In this document: piece by piece, positions 56,604-64,000 of the stretch
Numbering within the stretch: the first letter of the stretch is position 1
Layout of the letters: every line of letters starts with the position of its first letter
Assembly (NCBI GenBank): GCA_026545765.1
Contig: CM048843.1
Coordinates: 9,447,501-9,511,500, forward strand
Source: Plantago major
Taxonomy: Eukaryota; Streptophyta; Magnoliopsida; Lamiales; Plantaginaceae
Reading direction: 5' to 3'
DNA length: 64,000 nucleotides
Program-made: the position numbers and the translations under genes
Notes under the pieces: model-generated
What the model was told of the DNA's origin: nothing
Database searches by the model: none
Seen by the model: the letters and a program-made list of their open reading frames with translations, nothing else

Positions 56604-59045
56604 ACGAGCACGATCTCGACTTGGAGAACTACATCCATGCAATGTTTCCCACTAACAAGATTAAGTCATGGCCTTATTGCATAAGGATTTCTAGAGAAGT
56701 GGCATGAAGTTGATTCAAGCCTTCAATCAGCCGATGGTCGACAAGATTACAGATGGCATTCAAGCCGCCCCGCCTGCACTCTACAATTTATTCCTTCTGA
56801 ACAAGAGGAGGTTAATGGGCAGAAGATCACTATTCCTGAAGTGATTAATCTTGTATCTGAAGACGATGAAGAGGAAGAAATAAATGAGAATAACTTTGAT
56901 GAACCTCCATCTGACCATCACAATAAGGATGATGATGATGCCCCTACACCAGGGACGGGAGGGATTTCACAAGGACACAATGCCTCAGCTACTGAAAAGC
57001 ACACTGAGAGGACTTCACAGCAATCCCCCTCCTCCATCTCCTCAGAAATCTAATCATCCAACTTCCCAACACAAAGTTACTACTGAACAAGTAGTTGAGC
57101 ACTCTGAGGGAACAACTCAGAAAATAACAGATGCACAAGACAGAGTTGCTCAACTCAAACAACTGTTGGAAGAAGAACAAGCCAAATACATCTTCAACGA
57201 AGAAAAGATAGTCAATCAAGAGCAAAGCTCCAGAAGATTGAAGATCAAACAATCAAGGAAATGGAAGCTTATGCTGAAATGAAAGAACTCCAGCTTGATG
57301 TTCAGGCAATTGCTGAGGAATTAGATACTGAACAAGTATCTAATGACAAGCCTGATGCTAAGGCTGCATTCCAAGAAGATGTTTCCATCCTCCTCACTGA
57401 AAGGAAAGAAACCCATCTCTGAGATGGTTGCTGGACTAGAGAACATTGATGAAAATGTCCAAGAGGATGAAGATCACTGGGCTGATAACTCAGATGATGA
57501 AGAAGACAAGACATCGCGTAACACCGCAATGAACATTTAGCGATTTCTCATTTGAAAAGGAAGTTGATTGCTCCTGAAACATTCAGCAAGCTGCCAAATG
57601 TAAACTCCAATGAATATTTGAATAGATATCAAGTACTGGCTAAATTGAAAAAGGAGTTATCTTCTCAAGACAAGGCCGCCATCAGATCCGGCCCTCGCAG
57701 AGTCAAGTCATTCATCGAGCTCATCACTCGAGAACAACCACCGGTCATTTCTCGTAAAGATCTAGGCATGGTTAGGGATGATGACCAAAACCTAGCCGCA
57801 AAAGCCTTTGAAGAGGCTAGCTATGTCACCGGAAAAGCAGATGTCGTTCATGGCCCATCGCGTAGCTCATCGATAAGGATACCGGTCTTATCAAACAAAA
57901 TCGAGTCAAGGCCGATCCGAAAAGTTGGTTGTCGCCATAACTATCTCGCAAGGCAACTTCAACTCCCTTCGTAATCCTTTCAGGATTCTTAGTCAGTCAA
58001 CAATGACTAAGGGGGAAGAATATCAAGATGCTCAGAGAGGAAGAGGAAGAGGAAGAGGAAACAAAAGAAAATCTGAACAACCACCTCTAAGAATAAATGA
58101 GCCCTCCTCAAGTCAGACTACTTTACAGATAGTGGCCACCACTCAACTTCCTGAACAAGGAATGACAACAAGGGCCAGAGCACAGAAACCTCCAAGGAGT
58201 ACCAAGGCTCCAAGGAGAAGACAAGTAAAAGGGATTGATGAATCATTTGAAGAAGAAGAAGAAGAAGAAGGCCAAATCAAATCCCTGGGCAATGAAGAAG
58301 GCTGCAAAAGTCTCACAAGAATTGATCTTGTTGATGATGATGAAGATGAAGCTCCTCTTCATAGAAAAAGGAAAATTGATAGCCTAACTGAGCCCATAGC
58401 TGCAAAGCCTTTGGCAGCTAAAACACCCTCCGAAATACCAAGTCTATCCAGGTGGTTCTTCAAGCATTACCCCAAAGGAGAATTCAAGACAAAGGAGGAA
58501 CAGATCGAGAGTCGAACAAAGACAACTTCAACTACCACTCAGCTCAAGAAGCCAAGATTGAGTATGTGAAGACCAACAATGACTCCGCTCACAAGTGCAT
58601 AAATCAAGAATGGCTATCAATTCGGAACTTAAGCATCTACCGTAAACTCAAAATTTCCGTAACCAATCCATAAACAACTCATGGCATGGAGAAAAGACAA
58701 GCCAATCTTGATTAACACCAACCACATCAAAGCTCGTTGGATTTTGAAGTGATCAAGAGAATAGAAGCCATGAAGAAGGACCTCTCGATGAATGTCCTTA
58801 TGGAAAGCCGATGATGTGCATGTAATTCCCAACATTATCGAACAGTACAAGAGCAAGACTTGTGGAACCCTATGAGTCTTTCTACTTAACTGAAGATCAA
58901 TACAAGGGTGACATCAGATATCTGAAGATCATTTATGAATACTTCAAGCTATCAGATATCAGAATCGAGCATGCCTGAAAATTGGGAAAGTATTTGTGGG
59001 TCAAGCACTTTGTCAAGAAAAATCCTACCAAAACCTACAAGGAAG
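56604..59045 (+). pseudogene. Accessory gene of element 2, 3' part
   Basis: A series of broken frames: acidic coiled coil (AQLKQLLEEEQAKY near 57145), KLIAPETFSKLPNVNSNEYL and KAAIRSGPRRVKSFIELITR (57558-57730), a basic Gly-Arg stretch (RGRGRGRGNKRKSEQPP) with acidic FEEEEEEEG (57925-58569), then a more folded-looking end (QYKSKTCG and beyond) that continues after the hAT insertion. CAGATATCTG lies at 58915-58924. Basic and acidic clusters suggest a nuclear or nucleic-acid-binding protein, but this is inference only. Confidence 0.5.
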
Positions 59046-59581
59046 TAGGGCTGTACATAAAAAAAAAACCCGCCCGCCAATCCGCCCGCCGCAAACCGCA
59101 CCCGTCGGTTGAAATTTTTAAAAATATCCGCCGTGGGTCGAAAATTTAATCACCCGCTCAAGGGTGGTGGCGTGCAAAGTAAGTCACCCGCCACCCACCA
59201 CCCACCCGCCCATGTAAATTATATATATTTTTTATTTTTTATTATATAGTTATATAGTAAATATAAGAAATAAGAATTAATATGAGTATATGATCTCATT
59301 CAAATTTCACACAACAGAGAACTTATACATATGTATGGTGATTGTACTTGCTTATGGAGTGTTTTATTTCGCATTGGAACTTATATTTATCTTGTTCAAA
59401 CATATTATATCATTTTATTTTATAAGTTGAACCCGCCCGCCATCCACCCGCTTAAATGTCAACCCACCCGCCGTGGTTTGATAAATTGTTCACCCGCCAT
59501 GGTTCAATATTCCACCCGCTATAAGTGGGTCGGTTGAATATTTGGTAAAAAACCGCCCGCACCCGCCCGCGTACACCCCTA
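59046..59581. mobile_element. Non-autonomous hAT element (MITE-like)
   Basis: 536 bp with termini TAGGGCTGTAC and GTACACCCCTA and an exact 8-bp target duplication CAAGGAAG (59038-59045, 59582-59589), as expected of hAT elements. The interior is full of cccgcccgcc/acccgcc motifs. No transposase. Removing it rejoins the accessory frame (TYKEVCGFAR). Confidence 0.93.
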
Positions 59582-60078
59582 CAAGGAAGTCTGTGGATTT
59601 GCCAGAGACACAGAGATGATTGTCAGAACTCTTTTCTATGACTACTCTGATGATATCAAAAGGTTTGGTGATAGGAAATTTACAGATTGACCCATGGAAT
59701 TGCTTTTGAAGACTTGAAGTGTAGAAGACTTAAAGACTAGTTCATTAGGATGTCTACTTGGAGCTTGGTTACTCCTGTTGTCCTAATTTACTATGTAATT
59801 TTTGTATCTTGCTGACTGAGCTAAATTGTATTATGTACTAAAGTTATCTCAGAAGCTTTCTCTGTATCATATCTGATGAACTTACTCTCAGATATCATTC
59901 TTTATAAAAGATAACTTGTCAGCAAAGATCACACCTTGTGATTTGGTTGATGTTTACTTTCTGCACTTAATTATATGAATTTAAAGATCATAAGAAATGA
60001 TTAAGTGATGGATTGTTTCCTCATCCAGATTTGTAATAGGTCAGATAGTCATCGCTGATCGATCAAAATGGGGAAATT
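59582..60078 (+). other. End of accessory gene, 3' leader and polypurine tract
   Basis: The frame RDTEMIVRTLFYDYSDDIKR ends at a TGA near 59687. A non-coding stretch follows, and AAAATGGGGAAATT directly before the LTR at 60079 is the polypurine tract. Confidence 0.65.
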
Positions 60079-61684
60079 TGTTAGATTATCTGCTTAGATT
60101 TTGATCAACAACCTAATGACTTATCTTAGCTCGTAAAGGTGATTAGTACTCTCGTTCACTTGAACATTGTAAAAGAGGAAACTCACTAAGTATGATAGTC
60201 TAGCAAATCTTGTATAGGATGTTAGGTCTCAAATGTAATTTTATTTTCTCAAGAAGACCAAGAAGAAGGCATCCAGCAGAAAAGTTCAACGGATTTGAAG
60301 ATTTGAAGATCGCACAAGATTGCTGAAGACAAGGGTTTTTCAGATACCTATGTCCAGATATCTTGAAGAAACAAGTGTTTCGAAACACAAGTGTTGCAAA
60401 AGATATCTGAGAATAAAAGGTTTCTAAGACGGGGAAAGTGCCCACAGATATCTACACTCAGATACCTTGGACATAAAATATGCTTCTGATAAAGAAATAT
60501 ATTATAACAAGTTGTTTAAACAAGTGGTATCTGGAGCTATGATGATCTCTGGAAAAGAACGTGCAAAGCCTCAGAAAGCTCGCATAGTTCCGTCGGCACT
60601 ACAGGACAAAGTATAGTACAGTGCATTAAATGCGCGGACAGAAATATCTGAACAAAAGCTGTAGCTTCTGAAGAAGAAGACAAACCTGCTACAATACTAT
60701 ACTCAGATATCAATAGTTTGAAAATGAGTTAAGCCTAACGAATACTATTCAAACGGCACTCAAATTCATCTATAAATATCAACACTTAGACTGCTTGAGA
60801 AAACACCTTAGAACACACTGAACACCAAGAATATCAATATTCTCACAAGCTCTCTCAAGCAAACTACTTACCTTCAAGCTTTCATGCGACCAAAGCTCTT
60901 GATTCTAAGTAGCACAAAAGTTCTAAGTGTCCTGATCCTTAACGAGCATTGTTATTTGTGAAAGAGTTGAACTAAGATTTCATATCTGAGCTTCATTCTC
61001 TTGAACACTTATCATAGACTTGGGTCATTAGAGAACAAGATACCATACATTGCAAAGTGTATTAAGTATACTTGATTCATAGAGCTATCTAAATAACTGA
61101 ACAAGTTATTAAAGAAGTTCACCTGACAATTTACCTTAACCAACACCTTAAACGGCGTGGAGTACATGAAGTACTTAGTTTGGGAAACTAAGGAATAACT
61201 CCAAGGTTATTGAGCACATGAAGTACTTAGTTTGGGAAACTAAGGAACAACTCAAAAGGTTTCTCAGTACAGGAAGTACTGGGCTGTGAAAGCCGGGGAA
61301 TAACTCAGGGGGAACACTTGGTTGGGAACCTAGTGTATTTAGGAATCAAGAGAAGATATCTGTAAGGTTACCTCATTTATCTATCTTAGTGGATTCTAGG
61401 TCTGAGAAAGGCCGAAGTGGATTAGTTGAAGGATTACGCCACCTTCGTATACCACTATAAAAGACTTGTGTTATTTACTTTCCGCAGCTTTATTACTTGC
61501 TTTACTTATCTTGCAAAGTACTTACACTTATCTTGTCGAAAGCACGCACTTATCACGTAAAAGTCTTCCGCCTTCAAATTAAGTATCAGATATCTGAGAA
61601 ACTGTGTTTATCGACAAAAGTTTTAAAAGACTATTTTGCCCCCCCCCCCCCTAGTCTTTTACTTTGCCGTTATCTCGACCAACA
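60079..61684 (+). repeat. 3' LTR of element 2
   Basis: Matches 43334-44943 over its whole length, with scattered small replacements concentrated at CAG/CTG sites and a C homopolymer near 61640-61651. It ends CGACCAACA. Confidence 0.9.
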
Positions 61685-61706
61685 ATTTCGCTACCAAGAG
61701 GAATTT

Positions 61707-62615
61707 TGTTAGAATCAGTAGGACGGATTGGTACTTCGATGCTTTGAACGATGTTGACTATTGATGTTGAGTCAACACTGCTATTTACAAAGGATAAAGT
61801 TGTTCAACTAAACTACGACAACAGTAAATTGTAATCGACAGAACTCAATAAAGTGCAACGGAATGAAACTGAACACAACGATTTCTCAAGCCGGTATATA
61901 ACGATACCGACAAGCCGTGAGGCAAAATTTCTACTAAATACGAAAAGTAGAATTACAAAAAGAAGTTTAATTCAATCACAAACGATTGATTAAACTTACG
62001 GAAAACTAGACCTAGAACAGACAAGAAAAACCTATTCTAGTTCAATGATACTAGAGTAATTCTCAATCTTTAGAGAACACTCACAAGTAAACACCGAAAT
62101 AAAAGTCTAGTAAAGCAAGACGCCTAAAACATATAATCTTTTTTCTTCAAAGGCAATCGGCAGCCTTGCAAAGCCTTCTTCTTCCGATATATATAGTCTG
62201 CGGAACATCACCTTGGAAGAAGCCGGCTGGCCCAAGTCTAAACAAACTTGGATTCTATGGAAAGGAAACTGCCTTTGATGTATTCAATAGTATAAGGAGT
62301 CTTCTAGATATCAATCTCTTTTAAATCTCACTTTCCTTATAGCATCAAATTCTTCCTTGAACAATATGGCAGCTTCCTTCTTGCATTATGCCTCTTATTT
62401 TCCTTTTTGCTACAGTGTCCGTTTTGCTACAGCTACAGTGACGTTTTGGTACAGTGACTGCTACAGTAACCAATCGTGATCCATTAAGCATGTTGAGGCC
62501 CAACTTGATTTATCCTACAAAATATTCATAGAAAAACAACTACAAACGTTGAACCGGTTAATAAACGAAGAAAGGCCGAATTAACAAAAAAAGTGCAATA
62601 TAAATTGCACTTTCA
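61707..62615 (-). repeat. 3' LTR of element 3
   Basis: 909 bp. Read on the minus strand it starts TGAAAGTGCAATTTATATTG and ends near ...TTCTAACA, like the element 1 LTRs. It contains TGTTGAGTCAACA (61765-61777) and a short run of ctacagtgac/gctacag repeats near 62409-62470 that element 1 lacks. Confidence 0.87.
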
Positions 62616-63200
62616 ATCTCCCCCTTAATTCTTGGCTTTCTTCACAAAAACCTGAAAGTAGTTAGTAGGAAAATTCAAGACAATATCAAGCAACTCCCCC
62701 TTGCTCCAAGAACTCCCCCTTAATACAAAAAACCAAGAGTACAAACATTCTCCCCCTTTTTTGTGAGGAAAGAAAGAAAACAAAGTTCTTTTTAAAAAAA
62801 ACTTCACCATCTTGGTAATCTGTTGATGACCTGCAGAAAAAGTACAAATGCAGAGAAACGATGTTGACTCAACATTGTAGTCAACACTGGCAAAGAAAGT
62901 AGCAAAAGCAGGACTATAGGACGGATCAGCTGAAGGGCAGTAACCAGGAATAGAGTGGATGGTCAGCTGGAGGGCAGTGATGTGAAGAGAGCGGAAGGTC
63001 AAGTACACAGCTTACAAGATAAGTCATGATGGGTGTTGTTGGGTTTGCTTCAAGGTAGATTCCTGCAGATATATATCAAAGCAACAAAAAACTGTGCACA
63101 ACTGGTAATTAAAGATTAAAGTTGCAAGTAAAACAGTTATCCGTCAAGTCAACGTAATCAGATAAACCCTAGGGAGGTTGACCAAAAATCTTGATCTTCA
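62616..63200 (-). pseudogene. Remnant of the extra ORF in element 3
   Basis: The minus-strand reading ATFFASVDYNVESTSF lines up with VAANFANVDHNVGSTLV near the C-terminus of the element 1 ORF, and the following AGHQQ position matches its SAGTLSDQ region. Only about the last 60-100 codons are represented; the N-terminal and central domain is absent. TGTTGACTCAACA lies at 62862-62874 inside it. Confidence 0.6.
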
Positions 63201-64000
63201 AGAAAATGACTTGGAATGCAAGTACAGGAATGCAGAAACCCAAAACCCCAAGAAAACACCTTAGACCTACTCCCCCTCAAACCCAAAAACACACAGAATT
63301 AGAGCACAAAAAAATGGAGCACAACAAAAGAGCAAATAGTACTTCATGCACAGTCAATGTTGACCTGAATGTTGACTCAACATTGATGACAACATCGGGA
63401 AATCAGACCACTCTTAATGTAAGTCAGCCAGGAAACCAAGTCTCAAAATGTCTAGATTCGATTAACACCACTGATGCTGAAGGCAAAACAGAAAGAGAAA
63501 GGAATACCAAAGAAACACACCTAACATTGCCTCAAAACGTAAATTGAACAATTAGCATAAGTTTGAGTAGGGGTGACCATGAGACCGTGAACCATGTCAA
63601 ATAATTAGAACACGTATGAATCCGCTCCAAAGCCGAAGCCTATGCGGAGTTAGGCAAACACACGTCTCATGGCATAAAGATCACTGATTTGACCACATTG
63701 GGGTAATTTGGTACTCAGAAAGTGAACCAGCAGCATTACGAGAATCAGCACTTTTGTGCATGTCGGTTTCAAAGACAGCCATCAACCCTCACGACATATG
63801 ACACATTAGCCACGTCGATATCTGGATAGTATTTGAAACCTGCCCACCACGATCCTCGACGGAAACACTTCGAGCCCTTTTTATCATAATTCATTAGATT
63901 TATTAAGCATAAAGGACAGGAGGAAACATCAAGTGCGAGTCAAGGTACGAGTAAAAAAACCAAAAAACAGCAAAAGTGGGTTTTACATAAAGCAAACACA

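Larger units (their letters stand above)
43334..61684 (+). mobile_element. Copia LTR retrotransposon, element 2 (large, Sirevirus-like)
   Basis: Direct LTRs of about 1.6 kb (43334-44943 and 60079-61684) enclose a Met-tRNA primer site, gag with CCHC and coiled coil, Copia-order pol ending at 50901, a 9.2-kb region with a multi-exon accessory gene, and a polypurine tract. The element is 18.35 kb including a 2.0-kb LTR-like insert and a 0.54-kb hAT MITE. The 5-bp flanks (GCCTC on the left, ATTTC on the right) do not match, so the right border may be rearranged. Multiple frame breaks make it non-autonomous. Long LTRs, a post-pol ORF and repeated palindromes fit Sireviruses. Confidence 0.9.
61707..64000 (-). 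mobile_element. Copia element 3, reverse-oriented relative of element 1, partial
   Basis: On the minus strand: an LTR (62615-61707), the polypurine tract beside it, the C-terminal end of the extra ORF, and the spacer that in element 1 lies between pol and the extra ORF (63200-64000 corresponds to about 10750-9950 inverted). It continues past the window, so pol is not visible. Most of the 517-aa ORF is missing compared with element 1. It inserted 22 bp after the 3' LTR of element 2. Confidence 0.88.

Overview
The window is plant nuclear DNA, almost certainly from a eudicot. The evidence is: U1 and U2 spliceosomal RNA genes with plant-type USE/TATA promoters; remnants of an AINTEGUMENTA-like AP2 gene, an F-box/LRR/FBD gene and an LRR receptor gene; a small two-exon cysteine-rich secreted peptide gene; Stowaway, hAT and CACTA elements; and nested Copia (Sirevirus-like) and Gypsy (Tat/Retand-like) LTR retrotransposons. 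I cannot place the family from sequence alone.

Layout. 1-3414: old low-copy sequence with a broken AP2 (AIL-type) gene on the minus strand and a U1 snRNA gene at 2728. 3415-13799: complete Copia element 1 with a CTAAC target duplication, decayed gag-pol and an intact 517-codon extra ORF. 13800-26046: gene-bearing island with a small minus-strand gene, a U2 snRNA gene at 15214 lying among F-box gene fragments, two Stowaway MITEs, a plastid-like insert, a ~355-bp tandem array with GC-rich palindromic cores, a four-coding-exon F-box/FBD gene with two lesions, and the cysteine-rich peptide gene. 26047-27690: an LTR fragment, an inverted Tat fragment and an LRR gene fragment joined end to end. 27713-41938: a Tat/Retand-type Gypsy element with an AACGG target duplication, a CACTA element in its RT gene and an antisense accessory gene. 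43334-61684: an 18-kb Copia element 2 whose 9-kb region after RNase H holds a multi-exon accessory gene, itself hit by a 2-kb LTR-like insertion and a hAT MITE. 61707-64000: a reverse-oriented relative of element 1, running off the window.

The most interesting signals are: (1) phase-0, GT-AG mini-introns separating repeated acidic exons in element 2, which suggests a spliced subgenomic accessory mRNA; (2) element-specific short palindromes scattered through each Copia element (TGTTGACTCAACA in elements 1 and 3, CAGATATCTG in element 2); (3) a U1/U2 gene pair that was about 2 kb apart before element 1 inserted; and (4) a recurrent CAG/CTG-centred replacement pattern (for example CAGA to CGTA) between paired LTRs of unrelated elements. 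The last looks like a systematic process or a sequencing artefact, and it cautions against taking every frameshift here at face value.

All boundaries come from reading the sequence by eye. Family names come from recalled motifs; no database search was run.
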